From: Aquimarina mytili
GTDB taxonomy: Bacteria > Bacteroidota > Bacteroidia > Flavobacteriales > Flavobacteriaceae
Assembly: GCF_016735115.1 (NCBI RefSeq)
Contig: NZ_JAERQJ010000001.1
Coordinates: 310,001 to 374,000 of the forward strand
DNA: 64,000 nucleotides
Direction: 5' to 3'
The notes under the pieces are model-generated. The model was not told where the DNA came from and made no database searches. It was given only the letters and a program-made list of their open reading frames with translations. Positions 26,803 through 35,337 of the stretch are shown here, piece by piece. The translations under genes were made by a program, and so were the position numbers. Numbering within the stretch: the first letter of the stretch is position 1; each line of letters opens with the position of its first letter.

Positions 26803-27843
26803 ATGCGCATCTTTATACAAATCAATATCTACCTGTTGTTGATTGCATGTTTTAGCAATTGCTTACATGCCCAGGTTTCTGATTTTAAATCTACCGACTT
26901 TACAAGAGCAGATAATATTGCCCGGCTGTATAAAGATGCTCCTATAAACAATCTTCCGGTATTGGCATATCAACTCACCCATGATTTACCAACCCAGGTA
27001 GAAAAATTCAGGGCTATCTATATTTGGGTGTGTAATAATATTAAAGGAGATAATGCCCAGCACAATACCGTTAGCCGCACCCGTAAAAAGCTAAAAAAAG
27101 ATAGTCTTGCATTACTCAAATGGAATAATGTATATAAAAAAATAGCGTTCAAAAAGTTGTTAAAACACAAAAAAACCATGTGTACCGGGTATGCCTATTT
27201 AATTAAAGAATTATGCTATCTGGCTAATATAGAATCTGTAATTGTAGATGGTTACGGAAGATCGGTAGATGCCAATGTCAAAGAGCTTGAAATAGCCAAT
27301 CACTCCTGGAATGCGGTACGATTAAATAACAAGTGGTACTTATGTGATGCAACCTGGTCTAGTGGTTATATGGATCAAAGTAATGTATTTATAAAAGAAT
27401 ATAATAATGGGTACTTCTTAACAGATCCCGTTTTATTTGGAAAAAATCACTTCCCTTTAGAACAAAAATGGGCATTACAAGAAAAGCTAACTCCAGATGT
27501 ATTTGTTACTGCTCCATTGGTATATGGAAAAGCGTTTAAACACAAAATTCAACCACTTCGTCCACAAAAGATGAATACCGTGATTCATAAACAAGATGAA
27601 GTGACCTTTAGTTTTAAAACGACTAGAAAAATTGAAGATAAAAATATTTCACTGATACATTATTTTGCCAGTAAAGAAAGAACACTAGACATTTATAATG
27701 TTCAAAACGAGGACGGCATCATTTCATTTAATTATCGATTTAAGAACAAAGGCATTTATGATACACATTTAAAAATCAATGATGATATTGTGGCTACCTA
27801 TACGGTAACAGTAACAAAAAATGAAAAAAGATCTCGGTCATAA
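26803..27843 (+). CDS. Transglutaminase-like exported protein
   Basis: A 346-residue protein with a signal peptide (cleavage near LHAQ). The transglutaminase-like core has the complete Cys127 (KKTMCTGYAYL), His167 (ANHSWNAV) and Asp182 (LCDATWSSGY) triad. The C-terminal third is a beta-rich domain. The family includes proteases and cross-linkers acting on proteins or peptides in the envelope. It is coupled to the regulatory-domain gene in front, which probably acts with it. Confidence 0.85.
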   Translation: MRIFIQINIYLLLIACFSNCLHAQVSDFKSTDFTRADNIARLYKDAPINNLPVLAYQLTHDLPTQVEKFRAIYIWVCNNIKGDNAQHNTVSRTRKKLKKDSLALLKWNNVYKKIAFKKLLKHKKTMCTGYAYLIKELCYLANIESVIVDGYGRSVDANVKELEIANHSWNAVRLNNKWYLCDATWSSGYMDQSNVFIKEYNNGYFLTDPVLFGKNHFPLEQKWALQEKLTPDVFVTAPLVYGKAFKHKIQPLRPQKMNTVIHKQDEVTFSFKTTRKIEDKNISLIHYFASKERTLDIYNVQNEDGIISFNYRFKNKGIYDTHLKINDDIVATYTVTVTKNEKRSRS

Positions 27844-28063
27844 CTCAGAATACAGTTTATAATCGAAAACACAGAAACCATTTCTATACTTTTAATTCTG
27901 GAGGATTTTTAGTTATTTTAGGAGTATTAAATAATGGTAAGTTTAATACACAAAATGAATGCTCATAAATAGTATGTTGAGGTAACTATGTAACTATGTT
28001 TTGCTTAATACAAAAATCGAATTCATTGAATATTAATAAGCTAGAATTTTTCTTTGTTTTTAA

Positions 28064-28615
28064 ATGAGAGAAATAGAAAAAATATGGTTAGAAACGGGCT
28101 ATAAGTGTTTTGCTCATGAAGGCCCTAAAGGACTTAAAATAGAAAGATTATCTAAAAAAGTTGGAAAGAACAAGTCTTCATTTTACCATTTATTTGCTGA
28201 TTTAGAAGTTTTTACTGAAAGCTTGTTGGAATTTCATTTAAAACGAGCAAAAAATATTTCTGCAAAAGAATCAAATACAAAGACCGAAGAAGAATTAATA
28301 TCCATTATTATCGAACATAAAATTGACTTACTCTTTAATCGTCAATTAAGAATTCACAGAGACAATACAGCTTTTAAAAAATGTTTAGCTCAAATAAATC
28401 AATTCTCAATTCAAGGATTGTTACCTGTATGGAAAAATATAATTTCTTTGTCAGGAAATAGTCCACTAGCTAAAATGGTATTGCACCTTAGTTTGGAAAA
28501 TTTTTACCTTCAAATTACATATGAGACTTTAAACCGTGATTGGTTAAAAGAATATTTTGCCAATATTCGGGAAATGGTACTTCTTTTCCAAAAATCAAAA
28601 AAGGAATTAAATTAG
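28064..28615 (+). CDS. TetR family regulator of the adjacent metallo-hydrolase gene
   Basis: A 183-residue TetR-type protein. The N-terminal helix-turn-helix (HEGPKGLKIERLSKKVG, then NKSSFYHLFADLEVF) is at residues 15-48. The helical C-terminal domain has no assigned ligand. Its stop lies within a perfect inverted repeat, TTAGACGGAACCGTCTAA (28612-28629), which is a very good TetR operator in front of the MBL-fold gene 61 bases downstream. I infer that it represses that gene. Confidence 0.85.
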   Translation: MREIEKIWLETGYKCFAHEGPKGLKIERLSKKVGKNKSSFYHLFADLEVFTESLLEFHLKRAKNISAKESNTKTEEELISIIIEHKIDLLFNRQLRIHRDNTAFKKCLAQINQFSIQGLLPVWKNIISLSGNSPLAKMVLHLSLENFYLQITYETLNRDWLKEYFANIREMVLLFQKSKKELN

Positions 28616-28629
28616 ACGGAACCGTCTAA
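28612..28629. promoter_or_regulatory. Probable TetR operator
   Basis: TTAGACGG and CCGTCTAA form an exact 8-bp inverted repeat with an AA centre. It overlaps the tetR stop and lies a few bases ahead of a promoter (TTTG at 28632-28635 and TAATTTTG at 28650-28657), the usual place for a TetR-family repressor to block the polymerase. Confidence 0.75.
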
Positions 28630-28631
28630 AG

Positions 28632-28657
28632 TTTGACATTTGTGATATTTAATTTTG
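28632..28657 (+). promoter_or_regulatory. Promoter of the metallo-hydrolase gene
   Basis: TAATTTTG at 28650-28657 matches TAnnTTTG, and TTTG at 28632-28635 is a plausible -33 element, though the 14-base spacing is shorter than usual. The -7 box lies 19 bases before the ATG at 28677. Confidence 0.6.
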
Positions 28658-28676
28658 TGAAAATACTTCATTACAA

Positions 28677-29471
28677 ATGCAGACAAACAGATTACATTTT
28701 TTAATACTCTGCTTGGCTTTATTAATTAATCAAGGTTGTGCCATGGTAAAAGTAAAAATAAGTGAAAAAATAAATCCAATACCTCAAAAAGTAACTATTA
28801 GAGAAAACATAACTTTAACAACTTGGGGGGCAATCAAAGTGAACAAATCACACTTTTTCCCTTCGAGTTTTCAGCTGAAAATTGATGATAAGATAATTTA
28901 CATCGACCCTGTAAGGGTTGGAAAAATTGAACAAGCTGATTATATTTTAATAACTCATGCTCATCCAGACCATTTCTCTGTAAAGGATATTAATAATCTT
29001 TTAAAAAACGAAACAAAGATTATTTGCTCAAAAGGAGTTTCAAAAAAATTGAGACATATCAAAAACAAAATCCAAGTTGTAAAGCCTAATCAAAAATTAC
29101 AATTTGAAGAGTTTAGCATCGAGCCAACTTTTGCGTATAATACGAAATCAGTTTTTTTATGGATTAAAGCTCATCCTAAATCGAAAGAAAATGTGGGCTA
29201 TGTCATTACATTAAAAAATGGTTTAAAAATTTACCATGCAGGAGATACAGACTACATTTCTGAAATGGAAGAACTAATGGATATTAATGTTGCTTTGGTT
29301 CCAATAGGAGGGGACAACTTAACGATGAATGAAGGGGAGGCTGCCAAGATTATAAATAAAATTGGACCCGAAATTGTTATTCCAATGCATTACGAAATAA
29401 AAAACAGTGAAGAATTGAACCGGTTTGAAACTTTGATAAACAGTACAACCAAAGTAATTAAATTAAACTAG
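28677..29471 (+). CDS. MBL-fold metallo-hydrolase lipoprotein, UlaG-like
   Basis: A 264-residue protein with a lipoprotein signal (LLINQGCAMV, Cys at about residue 21). The metallo-beta-lactamase metal site is visible (THAHPDHFS), along with GDTDYI and a late PMHYE. This pattern belongs to UlaG/RomA-like phosphodiesterase or lactonase relatives. The substrate is unknown. Its promoter carries the TetR operator described at 28612-28629, so expression is probably induced by the ligand of that regulator. Confidence 0.85.
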   Translation: MQTNRLHFLILCLALLINQGCAMVKVKISEKINPIPQKVTIRENITLTTWGAIKVNKSHFFPSSFQLKIDDKIIYIDPVRVGKIEQADYILITHAHPDHFSVKDINNLLKNETKIICSKGVSKKLRHIKNKIQVVKPNQKLQFEEFSIEPTFAYNTKSVFLWIKAHPKSKENVGYVITLKNGLKIYHAGDTDYISEMEELMDINVALVPIGGDNLTMNEGEAAKIINKIGPEIVIPMHYEIKNSEELNRFETLINSTTKVIKLN

Positions 29472-29498
29472 AAAGCCCATTAAGAATACATAGAACAT

Positions 29499-30566
29499 AT
29501 GACACTTCAAGATTTAGGATATAATGATTACTTCGAAAAATTAAGAATAGATAATAATCTTGAGGACTTTGAAATTGGACGCGTAATAGCAGAACATAAG
29601 GGAAGATATATTGTAAAGAATGAAAAAGGTGAATTTGAAGCAGAGATTACCGGAAACTTAAGATTTTCTGCCAAAAGCCGTGAAGATTTTCCAACTGTTG
29701 GAGATTGGGTTTCTTTACTAAATTATGAAACAGATTTTGTTATTATTCATAGTATTTTATCCAGATTATCAATTCTTTCAAGACAAGCCGTTAACAAGTT
29801 TGGTGAGCTGCAAATAATTGCTAGCAATATTGATTACGGGTTAATTGTGCAATCGGTAAATAGGGATTTTAATATTAACCGATTAGAACGATATTTGACC
29901 CTTTGCTTCGCTTCTAAGATTGAGCCTATAATTGTTATAACCAAAACTGACTTAATAGACGAGCATAACTTGAATGATTTACTCAACAAAATAAAAACCA
30001 GAGTTAAAAAGATTCCTGTTGTTCATGTAAGTAATGAAACAAAGGTAGGAATGGGCGAATTGAAAAAACTTCTTTATAAAGGTAAAACATATTGCCTTCT
30101 TGGCTCATCAGGTGTAGGAAAATCATCTCTTATCAACAGCTTGACTGGAGAAAATCGAATGAAAACTGCCTCCATTAGTGAAGGTATTGATAGAGGTAAA
30201 CACGTCACAACACATCGTGAATTAATTCCGATAATAAATGGTGCAATACTCATTGACAATCCAGGAATGCGAGAAGTTGGTATCACAGGCAGTTCAGACG
30301 GACTAGAAAGTACATTTGAAAAAATATACGACTTGATACAACATTGTAAGTTTTCGGATTGTACACACACCTCAGAACGTAATTGTGCAATTCAATTAGC
30401 TATAGAAAAAGGACAAATAGACAAATCTCATTTCGAAAACTATTTGAAAATGGAACGAGAAAAAGAACACTATGAATCAACTGTGGTTGAAAAACGTAGG
30501 AAGGACAAAGATTTCGGAAAAATGATAAAACACTATAAGAAAACAAGAAAATCAAATAAGTACTAA
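29499..30566 (+). CDS. rsgA: Ribosome small subunit-dependent GTPase A
   Basis: A 355-residue circularly permuted GTPase that matures the 30S subunit. An N-terminal OB-fold (residues 20-80) is followed by the GTPase motifs in permuted order: ITKTD (G4), GSSGVGKSSLINS (G1) and DNPGMRE (G3). The Zn-binding CKFSDCTHTSERNC lies near residue 288, and a basic C-terminal tail follows. All motifs are intact. It lies 27 bases after the metallo-hydrolase gene, so the two may be co-transcribed, an odd pairing for a ribosome factor. Confidence 0.92.
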   Translation: MTLQDLGYNDYFEKLRIDNNLEDFEIGRVIAEHKGRYIVKNEKGEFEAEITGNLRFSAKSREDFPTVGDWVSLLNYETDFVIIHSILSRLSILSRQAVNKFGELQIIASNIDYGLIVQSVNRDFNINRLERYLTLCFASKIEPIIVITKTDLIDEHNLNDLLNKIKTRVKKIPVVHVSNETKVGMGELKKLLYKGKTYCLLGSSGVGKSSLINSLTGENRMKTASISEGIDRGKHVTTHRELIPIINGAILIDNPGMREVGITGSSDGLESTFEKIYDLIQHCKFSDCTHTSERNCAIQLAIEKGQIDKSHFENYLKMEREKEHYESTVVEKRRKDKDFGKMIKHYKKTRKSNKY

Positions 30567-30698
30567 GCACAACAACATGTAAAAAATAGTGGTTTGGGCG
30601 TGAAACCTGAGCTGTTTTCCTTTTTAATTAAGTATCTTGTTTTCTGAAAGCTTAGTACATAACATCCGTTACTTTTATACACAAGACCATTACGATAA

Positions 30699-31181
30699 AT
30701 GAATACCTTAATCAATCACATTATAGAACAACTCCTCGAAATTCAGAATGGAAAAATATGGATAGGAAGTTCTTATGAAAGTAAATTACGTAGCATTGAT
30801 GATAATCTTGTTTTTGTAAGACCCACTAAAGATTTACACAGTATTGCCGAGATCATTTCGCACCTTACCTTATGGAGAAACGAAGCCATTTTAAAAATTA
30901 AAACAGGCGCAGGAAGTAAAACTGATGATTGTGAAGAAAACTGGCTTACAAATGAAAAATTGAAAGAAAAAGGTTGGGCCAGGATAAAATCAGAATATGA
31001 TCATACGTTAACCGAGTTAATTGCATTACTCAAAGAAAAGGATGATTCGTTTTTAAAAGAAGAATACTATGATACCGACTTTAAGGGGGATTACGAATAT
31101 AGATTCTTATTGCATGGCATGCTTCATCATGATATTTACCATTTAGGCCAATTGGGACTGATCATAAAACATTTGAAATAA
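30699..31181 (+). CDS. DinB family protein
   Basis: A 160-residue four-helix DinB/YfiT-like protein. Its likely metal-binding histidines are H50 region (EIISHLTLW) and the late LHGMLHHDIYHLGQLG, giving the three-His pattern of the family. Members act as thiol transferases or metal-dependent hydrolases, often in stress responses. The specific substrate is unknown. The 42-bp tandem repeat array begins about 50 bases after its stop. Confidence 0.82.
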   Translation: MNTLINHIIEQLLEIQNGKIWIGSSYESKLRSIDDNLVFVRPTKDLHSIAEIISHLTLWRNEAILKIKTGAGSKTDDCEENWLTNEKLKEKGWARIKSEYDHTLTELIALLKEKDDSFLKEEYYDTDFKGDYEYRFLLHGMLHHDIYHLGQLGLIIKHLK

Positions 31182-31230
31182 AAGCGTCATCTGCACCTCT
31201 GCAACAGATAGTAGTATACTATGCAATTAT

Positions 31231-31398
31231 CTCTCGCCATTGGCAGGAGTTGCTTATATGGCATACTAAGACCTCTCGCCATTGACAGGAGTTATTCTTA
31301 TAATATACAACGATCTCTCGTCATTGGCAGGAGCTATTTGTATAGTATACAACGAGCTCTCGTCACTGGCAGGAGTTATTTACATGTCTGATAATTAG
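31231..31398. repeat. Four-copy 42-bp tandem repeat with a dyad core
   Basis: CTCTCG starts at 31231, 31273, 31315 and 31357, an exact 42-base spacing. Each unit opens with a version of CTCTCGCCATTGGCAGGAG, whose two halves pair (GCCA with TGGC, CTC with GAG), so each unit can fold as a short hairpin. The remaining bases are AT-rich, with TATAGTATAC-like stretches. A more degenerate fifth unit may precede at 31189. Copy-to-copy changes mostly keep the pairing. The region lies between DinB and the DUF6261 gene. It is not a CRISPR array because the units are contiguous and lack unique spacers. Confidence 0.8.
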
Positions 31399-31460
31399 CA
31401 TTTTATAAAAAAGGGGTTTAATCCCCCCAAGCACCTATTTTTATTCGCAGATCTACACAA

Positions 31461-31468
31461 TATATTTG
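31461..31468 (+). promoter_or_regulatory. -7 box of the DUF6261 gene
   Basis: TATATTTG matches the TAnnTTTG consensus and lies 27 bases before the ATG at 31496. No clear -33 TTG is visible at the usual distance. Confidence 0.5.
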
Positions 31469-31495
31469 CCCTTCACAAACTTTTAAAACTCACAT

Positions 31496-32239
31496 ATGTT
31501 ATCACCAACTAATGTAATTAGGCTAAGCAAAGAAGAGGTTATCGAATACCTGAGAAGCACCAAAGATATCTGCCTGCAAAACCACCCCAAAGCATTACAA
31601 ATCAAAACCCAAGTGGCCGATCTTACCAAAGCAGTAGAACAACTAGATGATGCTTTGATCTATGACCGTAAAAGTGATTTTACAAAAGTCTTAGAAGAAC
31701 TAGATGAGCAACGAGACAATGCTATCACCGGGATGCGATACGGATTTTTAATGAATACGTATCATAACGATATAACAAAAAAAATAGCAGGACAAGCATT
31801 ACTAGATCATATGGATACCTATGGTAACCGTATTGCAAGACTTAATTATGAAGCCGAAAGCACCGTGTTGCTTAATATCATTGAAGATTATGAAACCCAA
31901 CCCAAGCTTGTAGAAGCACTTACTACTGTAGAAATGGCCGATTGGGCCACAATTCTAAAAAATACCAATAAGGCATTTAGAACCAAATATCAGGAGCGTA
32001 TCACCATAGAGAGTGCTGCAGAAAAGCTATCCTTTACGGCTATTAAACCACAGGCACTAGTGGTATACGAAAAACTATATAAACGTATTGAAGCACTTAC
32101 CGAGTTAGATGAAAATAATACATATACTACATTGAATAACGAACTAAAAACGCTGGCCAAACGATATCAGCAAATCATCAATACACGATTTGCTAACAAT
32201 CAAGAGGGCGAGCAAGAAAATAATACAATGCTTAATTAA
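31496..32239 (+). CDS. DUF6261-like helical protein
   Basis: A 247-residue soluble protein that is almost wholly helical, with a pattern of charged heptads. I recognise the DUF6261 style (for example LIYDRKSDF, DEQRDNAITGMRYGF, HMDTYGNRIARLNYEAES, VYEKLYKRIEAL) but no function is known. The family is confined to Bacteroidota and is usually found as many scattered copies. A hairpin terminator follows. Confidence 0.65.
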   Translation: MLSPTNVIRLSKEEVIEYLRSTKDICLQNHPKALQIKTQVADLTKAVEQLDDALIYDRKSDFTKVLEELDEQRDNAITGMRYGFLMNTYHNDITKKIAGQALLDHMDTYGNRIARLNYEAESTVLLNIIEDYETQPKLVEALTTVEMADWATILKNTNKAFRTKYQERITIESAAEKLSFTAIKPQALVVYEKLYKRIEALTELDENNTYTTLNNELKTLAKRYQQIINTRFANNQEGEQENNTMLN

Positions 32240-32263
32240 AAATTTTCTAGTGTCAAATGTGTG

Positions 32264-32298
32264 ATCCGTCTGGTTTTTTATGATCAGACGGATTTTTT
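32264..32298 (+). terminator. Rho-independent terminator after the DUF6261-like gene
   Basis: ATCCGTCTG (32264-32272) pairs with CAGACGGAT (32285-32293), a 9-bp perfect stem, followed by a run of six T residues. It closes the transcription unit 25 bases after the stop. Confidence 0.85.
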
Positions 32299-32373
32299 GT
32301 TGTTCGCATTCTCTTCTCTTCTTAAAAAGGAGTCTTGCCCATCCCTATAATATTTTTAAGATTTTGAATGCTA

Positions 32374-32403
32374 CAGATTTATAAATATCAGGTTGTATTT
32401 TTG
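32374..32403 (+). promoter_or_regulatory. Promoter of the small lipoprotein gene
   Basis: TTG at 32374-32376 and TATTTTTG at 32396-32403 are 19 bases apart, a good Bacteroidota promoter. A GTG reading-frame start at 32403 would sit inside the -7 box, so translation must begin later, at the ATG at 32505. Confidence 0.65.
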
Positions 32404-32504
32404 TGATTACATTTCTAAAATATACTTCTACGATTCAAAATTCGTTATATTTAGAGGTATTCAAAGTTCTGAATACAATATTAACTTCACATAAAAATCA
32501 ATTC

Positions 32505-32852
32505 ATGAAAAAAATTTTAGCATTAATGGCTATAGCGTCAGTTACATTGGCATGTAGCTCTAATGGTATCACAGGAGAGTATAGTTGCGAAAGACCCAAC
32601 GGTAAGTTTGGTTCTACCTTGCGATTCAAAAAAGGAGGCAAGATGTTTTTAGATCTCGTAACTCAAGAATTAGCAGAGCGATCTCCAGATACACAAAAGT
32701 ATCTTAACGTAGCTGGTGAATACGAAATCATAGATGATATGATTGTGATTAAGTATCATAACGGATTTCAAACACATACACTAAACAAAATTGGGGATAA
32801 ACTAACTTCTAATACAGATATCTTTACACTTTGTACTTGTATATCAAAATAG
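32505..32852 (+). CDS. Small lipoprotein of unknown function
   Basis: A 115-residue lipoprotein: MKKILAL, a hydrophobic core and the lipobox SVTLACSS, with Cys at about residue 17. The mature part (GITGEYSC, GSTLRFKKGGKMFLD, GEYEIIDDMIVIKY) looks like a small lipocalin or DUF-type beta-barrel. Start chosen at 32505 because the promoter lies at 32374-32403. No family assigned with confidence. Confidence 0.7.
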   Translation: MKKILALMAIASVTLACSSNGITGEYSCERPNGKFGSTLRFKKGGKMFLDLVTQELAERSPDTQKYLNVAGEYEIIDDMIVIKYHNGFQTHTLNKIGDKLTSNTDIFTLCTCISK

Positions 32853-32874
32853 TAAAGTAAAAAATACTTTCTGT

Positions 32875-33564
32875 ATGGGTAAAAAACCAATCGAAGATAA
32901 TACGGGCTATATTTTAAACAACCTGGATATTGGTTGGTTAAAGAAGAGAGTGGGAAATATTGATGTCATATGCCCGTGTTGTCTTGATAAAAAGGATAGT
33001 AGAGACACTCCTTTATTTGATAACTTCCTCAATCTTTTGAAACATGGATATATACATAAAGAATTAAAAACTCTTGAAAGTATAGCTAACGAATTGCTCG
33101 ATTATATTAATAAGCAATCAAAAGCTAATACATTAAAAAAAGACCAAATCATGTATCATACTCGTCTATGGGCATGCAACCAATGTGTTATAAACAAAAA
33201 AGCATTGTTTGCGGATATATCTAAGCAACAGTCATCTTTTGAAGGCCCATGTATGATGTATGTAGATATAAACTTAAATTGTAAATATTGCAATGTTCCA
33301 TTCTGCTTTACAGCCAGAGAACAGCAATATTGGTATGAAGAACTTAGCTTAAGACTAGAGTCTAAGGCAACTAGATGTTCTGAATGCCGAAAAAAGAAAG
33401 ATGTTCAAAAACGATTAATGAAACTTCTGGCTAAAAACACAGAATTTAGTGCCGAAGAATTAGAAGAATTGATTGAATGTTATACGATTATTGGATCTCA
33501 TAAAAAAATAAAAGAATTTAAGGGAAGACTCCGGAACATAAAAAATAATAAAAGAAAATCTTGA
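32875..33564 (+). CDS. Zinc-ribbon protein (zf-trcl type)
   Basis: A 229-residue soluble protein with several CxxC pairs: CPCC near residue 35, CNQC near residue 103, and a probable zinc-ribbon near residues 140-180 (CKYCNVPFCFTAREQQYWY, then RCSECRKKK). That last part matches the probable zinc-ribbon family that has a FTAxEQxFY motif. It may bind RNA, but nothing around it says so. The tail is strongly basic (RLRNIKNNKRKS). Confidence 0.65.
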   Translation: MGKKPIEDNTGYILNNLDIGWLKKRVGNIDVICPCCLDKKDSRDTPLFDNFLNLLKHGYIHKELKTLESIANELLDYINKQSKANTLKKDQIMYHTRLWACNQCVINKKALFADISKQQSSFEGPCMMYVDINLNCKYCNVPFCFTAREQQYWYEELSLRLESKATRCSECRKKKDVQKRLMKLLAKNTEFSAEELEELIECYTIIGSHKKIKEFKGRLRNIKNNKRKS

Positions 33565-33910
33565 CCTTGTAAAATACATCGGGATTATAGAACCAACACG
33601 AGTTCATGAATTTAGAAAAGAGGGCAAATTTAATTCAAGCCTGAGCATACTGTGATGCCAATCATAAAATATGGATTGGTACCCAAGTATAGAAATAGAA
33701 TAAGTTTTTTCAATACGATGAAATAGTTATCTACATAAAATAAAACGATCTCTTACTGTTGACTAGAATTCTTTTTCTTTTGTCAAAGTTATAGGATCAA
33801 TTTATCTAAAAACTTTAAATATAAAACATAAAGAACATTATAATTATTAGGTAACATTATAGCCTGTTGCTACATTAAGTAAACAAAATGACAACTAAAA
33901 TTATAAGACT
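33565..33910. other. Intergenic region, AT-rich
   Basis: No supported gene in 346 bases. Around 33743-33785 the sequence CGATCTCT followed by an ACTGTTGACTAGAATT stretch weakly resembles one unit of the 42-bp repeat at 31231-31398 and could be a degenerate solitary copy. Nothing else stands out. Confidence 0.3.
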
Positions 33911-34363
33911 ATGGGACTATTCAGCTTTTTATTCGGAAAAAAGAAAATGACATTAGAACAGGCCAATCAAAAAAATCAAGAGTACGTTGCTCAAAATCCT
34001 GAGCCTAAAAATGATGAAAATGCAATGATGAGACAAGCATCAATTATGCTTACAAGTGGAAAGTTTGAAGAAGCTATAGAACTTTATAAAAAACTTGCAG
34101 AAAATTATCCTGAAAACAAGGGGTTGTATCTGAGTCAGGTTGGAGCAGCTTGGTATTTTTTGAATGATTTTCAAAAAGCAATACAGTATTATAAAGAAGC
34201 TAGAGAAAATGGAGCAAATGAAAGTATGATGGATGACAATATTTGGGAAGCTTCCGAAGCTATATATAAAAACAATAACGATAAAAATGCTATAGAAAAA
34301 TACCTAGAGTATTATCCTGATGGAAGTTATGTTAAGAAAGCAAAAAAAATACTTTCTAATTAA
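33911..34363 (+). CDS. Tetratricopeptide repeat protein
   Basis: A 150-residue protein with two to three TPR-like helical hairpins: AMMRQASIMLTSGKFEEAIELYKKLAENYP, then a second unit with FLNDFQKAIQYYKEA. No signal peptide is apparent, though the first residues (MGLFSFLFGKKK) form a short amphipathic end that could touch the membrane. Likely a protein-interaction scaffold, partners unknown. Confidence 0.75.
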   Translation: MGLFSFLFGKKKMTLEQANQKNQEYVAQNPEPKNDENAMMRQASIMLTSGKFEEAIELYKKLAENYPENKGLYLSQVGAAWYFLNDFQKAIQYYKEARENGANESMMDDNIWEASEAIYKNNNDKNAIEKYLEYYPDGSYVKKAKKILSN

Positions 34364-34600
34364 ATTCTAAAAAGGAAAATTATACTTACAAAAGCCTTAA
34401 TACTTATCAAAGTGCTATCTACATATGTAAATAGTTATGATTTCAAAATGAAATTTAAAGAAAAAACATTGACGACAATACCTGTGGGGTTGTTTTAAAA
34501 GATATTCACCTTAGCTTAGATACTCGAATCTTTTAGGTGTAAAGATTTAGTTCTGCGTATAGTTATTTCTGTTGAGGTTCTATTTTTAATTCATTGATAC

Positions 34601-35302
34601 ATGAAAACACAAACAAAAATAAATATAGCTATAGGGGTTGTCGCAACAATACTTTTGTTTGTGTTTATGACTTATAAACAGGTAGAAAAAGGAAAGCATA
34701 AAAAGCTGGAGATTGAAGCACTGTTTAGTATCTGTTATGAATTAAATCGTAACCTTGTCGATTTAAATTCTGAATTGTCTAGTGATATGAAATCTCTAAA
34801 ATCATATAAAAAAATTGATAGTATATTTAAACTTGATCTTGCATATAGAGATGAATTAAAATATGATTTCTACTTAGTTATTCAGGATTATGGAAGCTAT
34901 TTTGATATAGAAACCCAAGGGATTTCGAGAGTAAATGTAATCAAAGATGATACACTTGGTGTAAATATAAGAGAGCTATATAAGTATGATTTACGATCGC
35001 TTCCTATCATACGTTATTCTGATCTTGATATAGATATAAGGGAGTATTATCAAAATCATTTCAAAATTTTTGAAAATAAACAGGAGGGAGATGTATCTCT
35101 TAGAAATAGGAATAAGCTCCCTTCTAAGGGTTATAAGCCTAATGATTTTGAAAGATTAAAAAATGACCCTCATTATCGATCTATTTTAGACAAACTTCTA
35201 AAAAGAAGAAACCATAAAATAAATATGTACAAGCAAACTATTCATAAAGTAGAAAAAACCATGAGGAGAATAGAAAATTATACAGGAATAGTATGCATCT
35301 AG
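34601..35302 (+). CDS. Single-pass membrane protein of unknown function
   Basis: A 233-residue protein with one N-terminal membrane span (residues 8-25, INIAIGVVATILLFVFMTY) that leaves the remainder outside the cytoplasm. The rest is highly charged and helical, and ends with a Lys/Arg-rich helix. I do not recognise a family. It has no close neighbour on the same strand. Confidence 0.6.
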   Translation: MKTQTKINIAIGVVATILLFVFMTYKQVEKGKHKKLEIEALFSICYELNRNLVDLNSELSSDMKSLKSYKKIDSIFKLDLAYRDELKYDFYLVIQDYGSYFDIETQGISRVNVIKDDTLGVNIRELYKYDLRSLPIIRYSDLDIDIREYYQNHFKIFENKQEGDVSLRNRNKLPSKGYKPNDFERLKNDPHYRSILDKLLKRRNHKINMYKQTIHKVEKTMRRIENYTGIVCI

Positions 35303-35337
35303 TAAGTAGAAACAAAATAGTTCTAAGAAAAGCAGAT

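Noticed and set aside
31231-31398. CRISPR array
   Set aside because: The units are contiguous at a fixed 42-base period with drifting AT-rich remainders, only four copies, and no cas genes are near.
31411-31428. GGGG-TTTAAT-CCCC hairpin as a plus-strand terminator
   Set aside because: The stem is only 4 bp and the T-run lies on the minus-strand side, where no gene ends.
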